Shown: piece by piece, positions 18,944 to 31,300 of the stretch
Layout: each line of letters begins with the position of its first letter
Position numbering within the stretch: position 1 is the first letter of the stretch
Assembly (NCBI GenBank): GCA_017461425.1
Contig: JAFTXY010000001.1
Location: 1 to 64,000 of the forward strand
Reading direction: 5' to 3'
Length of the DNA stretch: 64,000 nucleotides
Origin: Candidatus Gastranaerophilales bacterium
GTDB taxonomy: Bacteria > Cyanobacteriota > Vampirovibrionia > Gastranaerophilales > Gastranaerophilaceae
Program-made: the position numbers and the translations under genes
Notes under the pieces: model-generated
The model's database searches: none
Seen by the model: the letters and a program-made list of their open reading frames with translations, nothing else
Told to the model about the DNA's origin: nothing

Positions 18944-20332
18944 ATGCACGGAATAATATTGGCAGGCGGTTCAGGTTCAAGACTTTGGCCTTTATCTCGT
19001 GAACTTTATCCTAAACAATTATTAAAATTAAACTCCGATAAGAGCTTACTAGAAAGAACTTATGAGCGCTTAATGGGAATTATGGATGTCGATAACATTC
19101 TTGCAATAACAAATGCAAAACATGCTGGCGATGTTAAAATTCAACTTGGTGAATATTCTAAAAATACAATTGTTTTAGCAGAGCCCGCAGCTAAAAATAC
19201 AGCCCCAGCTATTGCTATATCAACAAAATATCTTCTTGATTTTGGTCACGATGATATTATTGTTGTTGTTCCATCTGATCATCTAATTGAAGATAATGAA
19301 AAATTTAGAGCAACAATCGAAGAGGCGCAAAAACTAGCAAAAGAAGGTTATATTGTAACTTTAGGAATAAAACCAACTAACGCTGGTACTGGTTTTGGAT
19401 ATATTAAAACTGGCGAAAAATTAGAAACAGGTTACAAGGTTGAATGTTTCAAAGAAAAACCAGATGCAAAAACTGCTCAAGAATATTTTGAAAGCTCTGA
19501 ATATTACTGGAATTCAGGAATGTTTGTTTTTAGGGCATCAGTATTCATGAATGCCTTAAAAGAATATGCTCCAGAAATTTATGAAATTACTCAAAGATTT
19601 GATTTTACAAAACAAGACGATATAGATTATATGACATTTGACCAATACCCATCAATTTCAGTTGATTATGCCGTAATGGAATATGCTAAAAATATAGCTA
19701 TGGTTAAAATGCAATCTGACTGGAGCGACTTAGGTTCTTGGGATGCGGTTTATGACATTAATAAAAAAGATGAAAATAATAACGTAAAAATAGGAAATGT
19801 TATTGAAAAAAATTGCAAAAACTCAATGTTATATTCCTCAGAAAGACTTGTAGCAGGGGTTGGCTTAAAAGATGTTATCATCATTGAAACTCCTGATGCA
19901 ATTTTAGCTTGCGACAAAAATGATACCCAAGGTGTTAAACAAGTTTTTGAACAACTAAAAGAAACTCAAGATGACACTCATAAAGTTCATACTACCGTAT
20001 ATCGTCCATGGGGATATTACACGGTATTAAATCAAGGCGATGGATATTTGACAAAATTAATTTGTGTTTCAAGAAAGGGACAATTAAGTTTACAATCACA
20101 CAATCATCGCTCAGAACATTGGGTTGTTTTATCAGGTATTGCTAGAGTAACTCTTGATGATAAAGTATTTATGCTAAAAGCAGGTTCTTCTATCGACATC
20201 CCAATAAGAGCAATTCATTCTCTTGCAAACCCTTATGACACAGAATTAAAAATAATAGAAGTTCAAAAAGGCGACAAATTAATCGAAGAAGATATTATAA
20301 GATACAAAGATATCTACGGCAGAGCAAATTAA
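18944..20332 (+). CDS. manC: ManC/CpsB, mannose-1-phosphate guanylyltransferase / mannose-6-phosphate isomerase
   Basis: A 462-residue bifunctional type II enzyme that makes GDP-mannose from mannose-1-phosphate and GTP and interconverts fructose-6-P and mannose-6-P. The N-terminal nucleotidyltransferase domain has ILAGGSGSRLWPLSRELYPKQ at residues 4-24, GTGFGYI at ~142 and VECFKEKPD at ~158. The C-terminal cupin isomerase domain has RPWGYYTVL at ~346 and the metal-binding run QSHNHRSEHWVVLSGIARV at ~377-395. Length and both domains are intact. GDP-mannose would feed glycosylation of LPS or capsule, in line with rfbD next door. It has its own promoter. Confidence 0.95.
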   Translation: MHGIILAGGSGSRLWPLSRELYPKQLLKLNSDKSLLERTYERLMGIMDVDNILAITNAKHAGDVKIQLGEYSKNTIVLAEPAAKNTAPAIAISTKYLLDFGHDDIIVVVPSDHLIEDNEKFRATIEEAQKLAKEGYIVTLGIKPTNAGTGFGYIKTGEKLETGYKVECFKEKPDAKTAQEYFESSEYYWNSGMFVFRASVFMNALKEYAPEIYEITQRFDFTKQDDIDYMTFDQYPSISVDYAVMEYAKNIAMVKMQSDWSDLGSWDAVYDINKKDENNNVKIGNVIEKNCKNSMLYSSERLVAGVGLKDVIIIETPDAILACDKNDTQGVKQVFEQLKETQDDTHKVHTTVYRPWGYYTVLNQGDGYLTKLICVSRKGQLSLQSHNHRSEHWVVLSGIARVTLDDKVFMLKAGSSIDIPIRAIHSLANPYDTELKIIEVQKGDKLIEEDIIRYKDIYGRAN

Positions 20333-20336
20333 ACTT

Positions 20337-22655
20337 CTAACAAGAATAATTATTAATATATTCTTTGGCTTTATCTATGATTTGATTTGGCATTTCAGCA
20401 AGAATAGCTGTATTTATTGCTAAGCTTGTATCGACAATTCCACGTTTAATTTTTCTGTCAAAAGAATACGCTTGCGCAGATGAATTTAAACCTATTACAT
20501 AATTATAGACGCTGCCAGAATATTGTTTTTCCAATTTCGTTAATTCTAAGTTATGAGTTGATATAATCATCTTTGGTTTATTATTTTGCAAAAGGTATTC
20601 GCAATATGCTCTTGCAATAGCGCCACCCTCTTTTGCATTTGTGCTTTTAGCGGGTTCATCCAACATTACAAGAGAATTATCTGTTGCATGGTCTAATATA
20701 AATTTTAAATCATTCATTTCAACCATAAAACTTGAATTGTTATTAATTATATCATCACTAACCGCTTGACGTACAAAAATTCTATCTGTTATTGTTAAAT
20801 CAGCACTTTTAGCAGGAACAAATGAGCCAATTTGCGACAACAAACAAATAATGGCATTATATTTAAGATAAGTTGATTTGCCACTCATATTAGCACCAGT
20901 CAAAATAATTGTTGAACAATTTTTTAACTCAGTATCATTTTTAATAATTTCATTATTTAATTTAATCAAACTTGGATGATAACCATCCTTTATTTCAATT
21001 ATTTCTTTATTAAATTTTGGTCTTGAAAATTTATTTTCATAAGCACACCTTGCCAATGATACCAAAACATCTACCAAGGCGATATCTTTAGCCAAATTTC
21101 TAATTGAATCAACAAAGCCTAAAGCCATTTTTCTTAATTCGCAAAATAATCCATATTCAAGTTCATTTATTTTATACTGTAATTCATAAATATCAGATTC
21201 GTATTGCTTTAAAATATCTGTAGTGTAGCGAATTTTGTTTGATAAAACTTGTTTTACAAAATATTCTTTTGAGAATTGATTTCTAGATGATAAAGGTGCT
21301 TCAATATAATAGCCAACAACATTAAGATAAGAAATTTTTAAACCTTGAACTTTGATTTTATTTTGTATTTTTTTCTCGTAATTTAAAATTTCATTTTTTA
21401 TTTTATTTAATTCACTTCTTAAATAATCAAGATTTGCGTTATACCCGTCATTTATAATATTTCCAACTCTTATTTCACTTGAAGCATCAATTTTTAATGC
21501 TTGAGTAATTTTATTTGAAAATAAAGTCACTTTTTCCTTTTCTTCATTATTTATCGATAATAATGGAGATTTTAAACTCAAACATAGATTATAAACAACC
21601 TCGACAGCAGCAGAATCTGAAATTATTTTAAATAATTCCTTAGGATAAATTGTAGAATTTGAAATTTTAGCTGCCATCCTAGATAAATCATTGAAATTTT
21701 GAAGTTGTTTTTCAAATTCATCTAATTTATGAGGATTATTTACCAATTCTTCAACTGCGTCTAGTCGATTATTAATCTCTACAAGATTTATCAAAGGTTC
21801 ATCAATAAATTTTTTCAAAAGACGCATACCCATTGGAGTTTTTGTATAATTTAAAAACCACAACAAACTGCCTTTCTTTTTAAGAGAATATTTTGTTCTG
21901 GTTAATTCAAGATTTTGCCTTGTTATATTATCCATAATCATATATATTTCAGGCTTATATTCTTTTATATCGTCCAATTTTATGCAATATTTCTTTTGCA
22001 TTTTTTTACAATACAAAAGAATCATTTCTTCAGGACTTAAATCATATTCACTATCCAAAAATACTATATTATATTTATCGATTAAATTTTTAAAATATTG
22101 TTCTTGTTCTTTTAATATTAAAATCTCATTTGGTGAAATTTTTTCAATTTCCAAAAGAATTATTGGTAAAATTTCAATAGTTTTATAAAACTGCCCAGTA
22201 GAAACATCTGCATATGACATTAAAATTTTATTATTATCATACCTAAGAGATAATATATAATTATTTTCACTACTATCTAAAAACTCTTCTTCGATTATTG
22301 TGCCACGAGTATAAGTTCTTATAGCTTCTCTATGACAAATATTGTTTTCATCTTTGAATTGTTCACAAAAACAAACCTTATAATTATTATTTAATAATTT
22401 TTTAATATATAAATTTAAAGAGCCTTTTGGAACTCCTGCCATCGCAACATGTCCAAGCTCTTTAAAGTATCTTGAAGTCAAAGTAATTCCAGTAACCTCT
22501 GAAACTATTTTTGCATCATTGAAATACGTTTCACAGAAATCTCCAATTTGAAAAAATAAAATGCAATCTTTGTTTTCATCTTTAAAAGAAGAATATTCTT
22601 TTAACATCTTACTTTTTGTAGTATTCAAATTAATTAAAGAGTAATCAAAAAGCAT
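20337..22655 (-). CDS. mutS: MutS-family mismatch repair ATPase with divergent Walker B region
   Basis: MutS recognises mismatches and recruits MutL. The 772-residue protein has the N-terminal mismatch-binding domain with GDFCETYF, keeping the F-x-E wedge at ~40-42, followed by MAGVPKGSLNLYIKKLL. The connector, lever and clamp domains follow. The ATPase has Walker A TGANMSGKST near residue 588 and SSFMVEMND. The Walker B/D-loop reads LVMLDEPAKSTNAKEG where MutS1 usually has DEIGRGTST, so this segment is divergent. It is shorter than typical MutS (~850), with no C-terminal tetramerisation tail. The ATG at 22655 is preferred over a GTG at 22661. A TATAAT complement lies at 22683-22688. mutL is not in the window. 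Confidence 0.85.
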   Translation of the reverse strand: MLFDYSLINLNTTKSKMLKEYSSFKDENKDCILFFQIGDFCETYFNDAKIVSEVTGITLTSRYFKELGHVAMAGVPKGSLNLYIKKLLNNNYKVCFCEQFKDENNICHREAIRTYTRGTIIEEEFLDSSENNYILSLRYDNNKILMSYADVSTGQFYKTIEILPIILLEIEKISPNEILILKEQEQYFKNLIDKYNIVFLDSEYDLSPEEMILLYCKKMQKKYCIKLDDIKEYKPEIYMIMDNITRQNLELTRTKYSLKKKGSLLWFLNYTKTPMGMRLLKKFIDEPLINLVEINNRLDAVEELVNNPHKLDEFEKQLQNFNDLSRMAAKISNSTIYPKELFKIISDSAAVEVVYNLCLSLKSPLLSINNEEKEKVTLFSNKITQALKIDASSEIRVGNIINDGYNANLDYLRSELNKIKNEILNYEKKIQNKIKVQGLKISYLNVVGYYIEAPLSSRNQFSKEYFVKQVLSNKIRYTTDILKQYESDIYELQYKINELEYGLFCELRKMALGFVDSIRNLAKDIALVDVLVSLARCAYENKFSRPKFNKEIIEIKDGYHPSLIKLNNEIIKNDTELKNCSTIILTGANMSGKSTYLKYNAIICLLSQIGSFVPAKSADLTITDRIFVRQAVSDDIINNNSSFMVEMNDLKFILDHATDNSLVMLDEPAKSTNAKEGGAIARAYCEYLLQNNKPKMIISTHNLELTKLEKQYSGSVYNYVIGLNSSAQAYSFDRKIKRGIVDTSLAINTAILAEMPNQIIDKAKEYINNYSC

Positions 22656-22693
22656 AAACACAACATAAATTATTACAAAGAAATTATAACAAA

Positions 22694-22727
22694 AAAATAT
22701 GCCCCGTAAAAGAACGGAGCATATTTT
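22694..22727 (-). terminator. Terminator of the rpoBC1C2 operon
   Basis: A long hairpin, AAAATATGC with GCATATTTT plus an inner CCGT/ACGG separated by one mismatch, is followed on the minus strand by a run of T. It begins 17 bases after the rpoC2 stop codon and precedes the mutS promoter region. Confidence 0.88.
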
Positions 22728-22743
22728 GATATTTTTATGCTAA

Positions 22744-25700
22744 TTAAAATTGCATATCAGAATCAACTACACCAAACATGCCTTCAATTTCTTCTAAAAT
22801 TGCAGACGGTTTTCTTGCTTGATGTTTTTGAGCAGCTCTTTTTTGAGCTTCTTTTTCTTTTTCTTCAGAAGCATTTATCAAATGGTAGTAACCAGTACCT
22901 GCTGGAATTAATCTACCAATAATAACGTTTTCTTTAAGACCTCTTAATAAGTCTTTTTTGCCTTCAACAGCAGCTTCTGTAAGAATTCTTGTTGTTTCTT
23001 GGAATGAAGCGGCAGAAATGAATGATTCAGTATTCAATGAAGCTTTTGTAATACCAAGCAACAATGCTTCGTATGTAGCTTCTTGACCATTATTTTCTCT
23101 AGCTTCTGCATTTTGTGCTTCAATTACTTTAAGTTCAACTAATTCACCAGGTAATAATTTTGTGGTACCTGAATCAACTACTTTAACTTTTTTAATCATT
23201 TGACGAACAATAACTTCAACGTGTTTATCAGAAATTTCAACACCTTGAGAACGGTATACTCTTTGTACTTCGTCTACAAGATATTGTTGCGCTGCATTAG
23301 CACCTCTTAATCTGATAACGTCGTGCGGATTCATTGGACCAGATGTTAAAGCGTCACCTTTTTTGATTTTTTGTTTATCGTTAACAATAACAGTTGCTTC
23401 GATTGGATATTTAATTTCAACTCTACCGTTTTCATTTTCAATATACAATCTTGGAATATCTTCTTCGTATTCGATTACTGCAACACCGTCTTCTTCAGCT
23501 GCAATAGCAGAATCTTTTGGTTTTCTTGCTTCTAATAATTCTTCTACACGAGGAAGACCTTGAACGATATCCCCTGTTTTTTGTCTTTCAAATACCAATG
23601 TTGCTAATAAATCACCTCTTAAAATAAGAGCAGAATTATCAACTTGAAGTAATGCACCAGGAGAGATTAAGTGAGGACGACCTACACGAATTGTTACAGC
23701 TTTGGAATCAGCTTTAACAACTTTTCCTGAGAATGGAGTTACTTCTTTTTCAGATATTAGTTGATCAACTGTTACATAATCGCCAGCTTTTACTTTTGAT
23801 TTTGATGTAATAGCAATTGTTTCTTCATAATTATCAGAAACTAGCAATAATCTTCTTAATTCAGAATCTTTAGAATTAATAGAAGCAACGGAATCATTAA
23901 CAGCTAATACTTGTGTTTTTGTAACTGCTGTTTTTGGTTCAATTGTTTGACCGTTTTCAACTAATAATTCAGTTTGAGTTGAAGAAAGACCTCTTGAAGA
24001 ATCTTCTGATTCACGTCTTACGATTAATGTTTCCAATACAACAATTTTTAGGTCGCCTTTAGAATCTAGTTCTACCATACCTTTTAAGTGTGAGATATAA
24101 CCAGACATAGATAATACTAATGAAGTTCTAGTTAATACAGCACCGTCAAGGTTTCTTACTCTAGCACCATCTTTGAATTGAACTTGAGTGATTGGAACTA
24201 GTTCAATAGCATCATCTGTGGCATTAAATTTAATTGAAACATCTCTTTGTTCAATATCAAATGCTTGAATTGGTCTAATTAATATTTGAACAGGTTTTCC
24301 ATCAAGAGTTTCATCTTCCATAGAATCATCTGATAATTCTTCATCAAGATCATCTAATTCCATTAAATCAGATTCGTTTTCAACAATTGTTACTATAGAA
24401 TCAACTTTTGCTTTGATTTTGCCAGCAACAACAGTTCCAGCTTTAATTACTTCACCTTCGCCAACTTTTAAGTCGTTAATTGAATCAAGTGTATGTAATT
24501 CACCAGGACGAACAACGATTTCATGAATGATATCATTGAATTCTTTAATTTCAACAATACCAGCAATGTGTGTATAAATATCTTTAACTACTTCTGTACC
24601 AGCTTCAACAAATGTACCTGATTCAACAAGTTTTAAAGATGCATCTTTAGAGATTTGATGAATTTCTTCAGGAATAAATACCAATTGACCTGGCTTAATA
24701 ACAACTTGATTTTCATCAACTTCAAGTCCGTTGTATCTAATTTCACCTGAAGATTCAACTTTATATGTATCATCTATTAATTCAGCGATAATCATACCGT
24801 TTTCAACAGTAGTATCTACTGGAGATTTAACGATGTATTTTTCGTTGGTTTCAGCGACTGTCCAAATTTGTTCTTTTTTAGTTTGTTCAAACACCGCATT
24901 TGATGCTTGGATAGAAGCAATTACGATTGTAAGTTCTTTACCAGAAACAATTTTCTTGATTTTCTTACCTTCAAATTTAACTTCTTCAATTTCTAAGCTG
25001 TCATTTACACGAACTTCACCGCCATGTTCAGAAACAATTAAAGTTTCAGCAAGTTTTTCGCCTTTTTTAATTTTTTGGCCATCTTCAACTAAAACTTTGG
25101 AACCAGCTGGAAGAGCATAAACATCTCCGCCTAAAACCCAAACAATACCTTGTTTGTTAGCAATTCTAGAAATATTGCCTTGTCTATCTTTTCTTTCATC
25201 AGCAGTAAAGTCTTGGAATACAACTTCGCCACTGATATCAGAAGTAATATCTTTTAAAGCTTTTTCTGTTAAACGAGAACCATCACCTTTAGAAGCTGGG
25301 TCAAATTCAGCGATTGCTTGTCCTGCAATAACTTTATCGCCTTTTTTAACTAAAACTCTAGCACCCATAGGAATGTGAACTTTTTCAGAATCTTTAGCGC
25401 CTTTGATTTCAACATCAGCTTCTTTGATTGCAATTTGTACAACATCCCCATGACGTGTTCTTTGTTCACGAGTTTTAACTTCTGTATTAACAGTACCATC
25501 AATAATTGTTTTAGCTTGACGAGTAACACCAGAACCTTTAAATACACCACCTGTGTGGAATGTTCTCATTGTTAATTGCGTACCAGGTTCCCCGATTGAT
25601 TGAGCAGCAATAATACCAATTGCTTCACCGATATCAACAGGTTTTTGAGTTGTCATAGACCAGCCATAACATTTTTGACAAATACCATATTCTAATTCGC

Positions 25701-26592
25701 AAGTTAATGTTGATCTAACTTTAACTTCTTTAAGATTTACTGATTTAATTTTTTCCAAATCATCTCTATCAACTGTTGTATTTTTAGCTACTAATACATT
25801 GCCATCAGCATCTAAAACATCTTGAGCAACAGTTCTACCTAATAATCTATCTTCTAATGGAACGATAACATCTTCACCATCAGTAATAGCTGTTAAGTTG
25901 ATGAATTTTTCAGTATGACAGTCTTCATCTCTGATAATTACATCTTGTGCAACGTCAACAAGACGTCTTGTTAAGTAACCAGAGTCAGCTGTTTTAAGAG
26001 CAGTATCTACAAGACCTTTTCTTGCACCATATGATGAAATAACGTATTCTGTACAAGATAGACCTTCTTTAAAGTTAGATTTAATAGGTAAGTCGATGAT
26101 TTGACCTTGTGCATCAGCCATCAAACCACGCATACCAACTAATTGTGATACCTGAGATAAGTTACCTCTCGCACCTGAGAATGCCATCATGTAAACTGGA
26201 TTTAACCTGTTGAAACCTTCAACAACTTTTTCAGTTAATTTAGCAGTTGTTTCAGACCAAGTATCAATAACTTTTGTATATCTTTCAACTTCTGTGATTT
26301 CACCTTTCAAGTAGCGGCGAGTTGATTTTTCAATTTCATCTTGAGCTTCTTGAAGAAGTTGTCTCTTTTCTTTTGGAACTTCTAAGTCTTTGATAGAAAT
26401 AGTTGTACCAGATTTTGTAGCATATTTATAACCTAAATCTTTAAGATTATTTGCAAGCTCAGCAGTTTTTGCACCACCCCATTCAAGATAAACTTGAGAT
26501 AAAAGTTGGTTAAGAGCTTTTTTATTCATTACCTTATTGATAAACTCAACATGTTTTTTCTTTTTTGAGCTTTCAGGAGTTAATGTAGTCAT
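22744..26592 (-). CDS. rpoC2: RpoC2, RNA polymerase beta' C-terminal half
   Basis: This 1282-residue subunit is the C-terminal part of bacterial beta'. It opens with the cyanobacterial-type N-terminus and the block [20 protein letters not shown] at ~141-160. It carries the second zinc site (C225, then [11 protein letters not shown] at ~298-308) and the bridge-helix/trigger-loop segment ending in TMRTFHTGG at ~349. The polymerase core resumes at about residue 1001 with [20 protein letters not shown]. The ~650 residues between are an SI3-like insertion rich in beta repeats with recurrent GxxVxxGxxL/I patterns (sandwich-barrel hybrid motifs). A split beta' with this insertion is characteristic of Cyanobacteriota. 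It starts 49 bases after the rpoC1 stop, with its own ATG. Confidence 0.97.
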   Translation of the reverse strand: MTTLTPESSKKKKHVEFINKVMNKKALNQLLSQVYLEWGGAKTAELANNLKDLGYKYATKSGTTISIKDLEVPKEKRQLLQEAQDEIEKSTRRYLKGEITEVERYTKVIDTWSETTAKLTEKVVEGFNRLNPVYMMAFSGARGNLSQVSQLVGMRGLMADAQGQIIDLPIKSNFKEGLSCTEYVISSYGARKGLVDTALKTADSGYLTRRLVDVAQDVIIRDEDCHTEKFINLTAITDGEDVIVPLEDRLLGRTVAQDVLDADGNVLVAKNTTVDRDDLEKIKSVNLKEVKVRSTLTCELEYGICQKCYGWSMTTQKPVDIGEAIGIIAAQSIGEPGTQLTMRTFHTGGVFKGSGVTRQAKTIIDGTVNTEVKTREQRTRHGDVVQIAIKEADVEIKGAKDSEKVHIPMGARVLVKKGDKVIAGQAIAEFDPASKGDGSRLTEKALKDITSDISGEVVFQDFTADERKDRQGNISRIANKQGIVWVLGGDVYALPAGSKVLVEDGQKIKKGEKLAETLIVSEHGGEVRVNDSLEIEEVKFEGKKIKKIVSGKELTIVIASIQASNAVFEQTKKEQIWTVAETNEKYIVKSPVDTTVENGMIIAELIDDTYKVESSGEIRYNGLEVDENQVVIKPGQLVFIPEEIHQISKDASLKLVESGTFVEAGTEVVKDIYTHIAGIVEIKEFNDIIHEIVVRPGELHTLDSINDLKVGEGEVIKAGTVVAGKIKAKVDSIVTIVENESDLMELDDLDEELSDDSMEDETLDGKPVQILIRPIQAFDIEQRDVSIKFNATDDAIELVPITQVQFKDGARVRNLDGAVLTRTSLVLSMSGYISHLKGMVELDSKGDLKIVVLETLIVRRESEDSSRGLSSTQTELLVENGQTIEPKTAVTKTQVLAVNDSVASINSKDSELRRLLLVSDNYEETIAITSKSKVKAGDYVTVDQLISEKEVTPFSGKVVKADSKAVTIRVGRPHLISPGALLQVDNSALILRGDLLATLVFERQKTGDIVQGLPRVEELLEARKPKDSAIAAEEDGVAVIEYEEDIPRLYIENENGRVEIKYPIEATVIVNDKQKIKKGDALTSGPMNPHDVIRLRGANAAQQYLVDEVQRVYRSQGVEISDKHVEVIVRQMIKKVKVVDSGTTKLLPGELVELKVIEAQNAEARENNGQEATYEALLLGITKASLNTESFISAASFQETTRILTEAAVEGKKDLLRGLKENVIIGRLIPAGTGYYHLINASEEKEKEAQKRAAQKHQARKPSAILEEIEGMFGVVDSDMQF

Positions 26593-26641
26593 ATATTTTA
26601 TTTACCTCTTATTTTTGTTTAATTTTTAACTATTTACAAAG

Positions 26642-28354
26642 TTACGATAAAACAGATTTTCTAACAGCTTCATTGAAGATAATTCTTCCAGGAGTTGTTT
26701 CAATTCTGTGTCCGTTTTCATCTCTAACGATTACTTTATCGTGTAATTTTAGAACACCTGTTGCATGTGCTGCCATTACATCGGTAAAGTCATGGAAGTA
26801 TCCTTTAACTTGCGCATTTGCATCTTTGATAATAGTTAAATAATACATACCAAGAACCATATCTTGAGTTGGAGTAATAATTGGTTTACCTGTTGCAGGA
26901 GCCAATATATTATTTGTAGCAAGCATCAACATTCTAGCTTCTGCTTGAGCTTCAATAGATAATGGAACGTGAACAGCCATTTGGTCACCATCGAAGTCAG
27001 CGTTGAATGCTGTACATACTAATGGATGCAATTGAATTGCTCTACCTTCAACAAGAACTGGTTCAAATGCTTGAATACCAAGTCTGTGTAGGGTTGGAGC
27101 ACGGTTCAACATAACTGGGTGTCCATCTACTACCTCTTCTAAAATATCCCAAACGATTGCTTCTGAACGTTCGATTTTCTTTTTAGCAGATTTAATATTT
27201 TGAACAAGACCACGTTCGATTAATTTATTAACTACAAATGGTTTAAATAATTCAATTGCCATTTCTTTTGGAAGACCACATTGATTTAATTGTAATTGTG
27301 GACCAACAACGATAACTGAACGACCAGAGTAGTCAACACGTTTACCTAATAAGTTTTGACGGAAACGACCTTGTTTACCTTCGATAATGTTAGATAAAGA
27401 TTTTAATGGACGAGAGTTTGGACCAACAACTGTTCTTCCTCTTCTGCCATTATCGATAAGAGCATCAACTGCTTCTTGTAACATACGTTTTTCGTTTCTT
27501 ACAATAATTTCAGGAGCGCCCATTTCTAACAATCTTAATAAACGGTTGTTTCTGTTGATAACACGTCTGTATAAATCATTTAAATCAGATGTTGCAAAAC
27601 GACCACCATCTAATTGAACCATTGGACGTAAATCAGGAGGTGTAACAGGTAGAATATCCATTACAAACCAAGTTGGTTCTGTGCCAGATTCCAATAAAGA
27701 TTCAACTAATCTTAAACGTTTGATTAATTTTGCTCTTTTTTGAACTGAACCACCTGCGTTATCAAGTTCTGTTCTAATTTCATTAGCTAATTCTTCTAAA
27801 TTAATTTCAGCTAATAATTCTTTTATTACTTCTGCGCCAATACCAACTTTTAATTTAGTATCTTCGTTTTCCATAATAAAATCTTCATATTCTTCTTCTG
27901 TTAAAAGTTGGAATTTTTTAAATGGACTATCTGCACCATCCACAACAACATAGTTGTTGAAGTAAATAATTTGTTCCAAATCTTTTAAAGTCATATCCAA
28001 AAGTAAACCAAGATAAGATGGAATACCTTTTAAGAACCAAATATGAGATACAGGAGCAGCCAATTTAATATGACCCATTCTGTGACGTCTTACTTTTGAA
28101 TCTGTAACTTCAACTCCGCAACGTTCACAAATGATGCCTTTATGACGTACTCTTTTATATTTTCCACAAAAACATTCCCAGTCCTTTGTTGGGCCAAAGA
28201 TTTTTTCGCAGAATAAACCATCTCTTTCAGGTTTAAGTGTTCTATAGTTAATTGTTTCGGGTTTTGTAACTTCCCCGTATGACCATTTTAGAATTCTTTC
28301 GGGCGATGCGATTGAAATTCTTATATAATCAAAATAATCAATACTTGTAGACAT
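26642..28354 (-). CDS. rpoC1: RpoC1, RNA polymerase beta' N-terminal half (gamma)
   Basis: This 570-residue protein is the N-terminal part of beta'. The zinc finger [20 protein letters not shown] is at residues 61-80. The lid, rudder and clamp helices follow. The catalytic magnesium triad NADFDGDQM is at ~451-459, so the active-site aspartates are intact. It ends cleanly at a TAA about 110 residues after the catalytic motif, where cyanobacterial RpoC1 ends. With rpoB upstream (19-base gap) and rpoC2 downstream it forms one operon. The break is a real gene boundary: both halves have proper termini, and 49 bases with stop codon and start separate them. Confidence 0.97.
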   Translation of the reverse strand: MSTSIDYFDYIRISIASPERILKWSYGEVTKPETINYRTLKPERDGLFCEKIFGPTKDWECFCGKYKRVRHKGIICERCGVEVTDSKVRRHRMGHIKLAAPVSHIWFLKGIPSYLGLLLDMTLKDLEQIIYFNNYVVVDGADSPFKKFQLLTEEEYEDFIMENEDTKLKVGIGAEVIKELLAEINLEELANEIRTELDNAGGSVQKRAKLIKRLRLVESLLESGTEPTWFVMDILPVTPPDLRPMVQLDGGRFATSDLNDLYRRVINRNNRLLRLLEMGAPEIIVRNEKRMLQEAVDALIDNGRRGRTVVGPNSRPLKSLSNIIEGKQGRFRQNLLGKRVDYSGRSVIVVGPQLQLNQCGLPKEMAIELFKPFVVNKLIERGLVQNIKSAKKKIERSEAIVWDILEEVVDGHPVMLNRAPTLHRLGIQAFEPVLVEGRAIQLHPLVCTAFNADFDGDQMAVHVPLSIEAQAEARMLMLATNNILAPATGKPIITPTQDMVLGMYYLTIIKDANAQVKGYFHDFTDVMAAHATGVLKLHDKVIVRDENGHRIETTPGRIIFNEAVRKSVLS

Positions 28355-28373
28355 TTATTCTCCTTTGATTTAA

Positions 28374-31300
28374 TTAATCTTTAAAACTAGCGCTTGTGTC
28401 AAAAAAGTCGATATTCAATAATTCCGAATCGATATCAGAAAGAACTCTTTTTGGAGCAGACTTTCTTAAATCGTCTGTATCAGACATTAAGTCAACTTCT
28501 TCACCACCACGTTTTGAAACAGCGATATCTAGACCAATACTTTGTAATTCACGAACCAATACTTTGAATGATTCTGGAATACCAGGTCTTGGAATATTAT
28601 CACCTTTAACAATCGCTTCGTAAGCGCGTGATCTACCATTAACATCATCCGATTTAATTGTTAACATTTCTTGTAGAGTATAAGCAGCACCATATGCTTC
28701 AAGTGCCCAAACTTCCATCTCACCGAATCTTTGACCACCGAATTGTGCTTTACCACCTAATGGTTGTTGAGTAACTAATGAGTATGGACCAGTTGAACGT
28801 GCGTGGATTTTATCATCAACTAAGTGAACAAGTTTTAAGATGTAAGAAATACCAACAGCAATTGGCTCATCAAATGGTTCACCTGTTCTACCATCATATA
28901 ATGTTACTTTACCATCTTCTCTAACCCAATCAATTCCTCTTTCTTTAATACCTTTCAATAATTCTTCTTTAGTATTAATTTCTGATTGGTTAGCTCCGTA
29001 CATTTCATCGAACAGCGGAGATTCATAGTGGTTACCAGTTAAGTATGCTGCCATACCTAACAAGTGTTCATATGTTTGTCCAACGTTCATACGTGAAGGT
29101 ACGCCTAGTGGATTTAATACGATATCAACCGGAGTACCGTCTGGTAAGAATGGCATATCTTCTTTAGGAAGAATTCTTGAAACAATACCTTTGTTACCAT
29201 GACGACCAGATAATTTATCCCCAACAGATACTTTACGTTTTTGAGCAATATAAACTCTAATAACTGTATTAGCACCTGGTGGAAGCTCATCACCTTTTTC
29301 TCTATCAAATACTTTAACGTCGACTACACGTCCACCTTCACCATGAGGAACTCTTAGAGAATTATCTTTAACATCTCTTGCTTTTTCAGCGAAGATTGCA
29401 CGAAGAAGCTTTTCTTCTGGCGGATGTTCAGATTCACCTTTTGGTGTAATCTTACCAACTAATACGTCATCAGCATAAACTCTAGCACCGATACGAACAA
29501 TACCACGTTCATCCAAGTGTCTGATAGAATCTTCAGAAACGTTTGGAATTTCACGAGTAATTTCTTCTGGCCCAAGTTTAGTTTGACGAGCATCAATTTC
29601 TAATTTTTCAATATGTAATGATGTAAATACATCGTCATATACTAATCTTTCGTTAAGTAAAATAGCATCCTCGTAGTTATAACCTTCCCAAGGCATATAT
29701 GCAACAAGCACGTTTTTACCTAATGATAATTCGCCACAATTTGTAGAAGCACCGTCTGCGATAACATCGCCTGCTTTAACCTTATCACCCTCTTTTACGA
29801 TTGGTCTTTGGTTAATACAAGTGTCTTGGTTTGAGCGAACATATTTCAATAATTGATATTGGTGAATATTGCCTTCTTTATCTTTAACGTGAATTTCTTC
29901 ACCCATAACTTTAACAACTTCACCATCGACAGTTGATACAGCAACCATACCAGAGTCTTTAGCAACACGACCTTCTAAACCAGTACCAACAACAGGACGT
30001 TGTGTAACTAATAAAGGAACGGCTTGACGTTGCATGTTTGAACCCATCAATGCACGGTTCGCATCATCGTGTTCTATAAATGGAATTAAAGATGTCGCAA
30101 CAGAAATGATTTGGATTGGTGATACACCGACATAGTCAACTTTTTTAGAATCGCCCATTGTAAATTCGGAACGATATCTAACAGCAACATATTCATCTTT
30201 AATTTTTCTATCTTTTGTTAACTCGATATCTGCAGGAGCTACACGATAGTTTTCATCTTCGTCTGCAGTTAAGTAGTGTACTTCATCTGTAACTTGTCCG
30301 TCTTTTACAACAAAGAATGGGGTTTCAATGAAGCCATAATCATTAACTCTAGCATGAGTTGCTAATGAGTTAATCAAACCTGCGTTAGGTCCTTCAGGAG
30401 TTTCTACTGGACATAAACGACCATAATGAGATGGGTGAATATCACGAACAGCAAAACCAGCTCTTTCTCTCATCAAACCGCCAGGACCAAGAGCTGAAAT
30501 ACGACGCTTGTGTGTTAATTCAGCCAATGGGTTAGTTTGGTCCATAAATTGTGACAATTGTGATGAACCAAAGAATTCTTTTAAAGACGCAACTAATGGT
30601 TTTGTATTTAAAAGATTTAATGGAGTTAAGGTTTCAGAATCTTGAAGAGTCATTCTTTCTTTAACTATTCTTTCAATTCTTGATAAACCAACTCTGAATT
30701 GGTTTTGTAATAATTCACCAACTGAACGGATACGACGGTTTCCTAAGTGGTCGATATCATCTAATTGACCTTCGTCATATGTTAGATTAATTAAATATTC
30801 AATACCTGCAACGATATCTTGAATTGTAATTGTTCTTTGTGTTTCAGGTAAATTTAAACCTAATTTTTTGTTTAATTTATAACGACCTACACGTCCAATA
30901 TCATATTTCTTTTCATCAAAGAAACGAGCTTCTAAAATTGAACGACCACCAGCAGGTGTAGCAGGATCGCCAGGTCTTAATTTTTTATAAACTTCAACTA
31001 AAGCTTCATCAGTTGTAGCTGCTGTATCTTTATCTAATGTTTTCTTTAAGAAATCGAAGTGTGTAAATAAAGATTCCATTTCAGCAGGTGTAATACCTAA
31101 AGCTTTTAATAATGTTGTAGCTAAGATTTTTCTGTTTTTATCAATTTTTACATAAACAAGGTCGTTAGAATCTGTTTCGATTTTTAACCAAGCACCTCTG
31201 TTAGGTATCAAAGTTGCATTATAAAGACGTTTTCCGGTTGGAGAAACTTCTTTTTTGTAATAAATACCAGGTGAACGAACAATTTGAGAAACAATAACAC

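Noticed and set aside
26593-26641. The rpoC break as a sequencing frameshift or pseudogene
   Set aside because: Both halves have normal termini, rpoC2 has its own ATG, and the break is at the place used by cyanobacteria. It is a true gene split.
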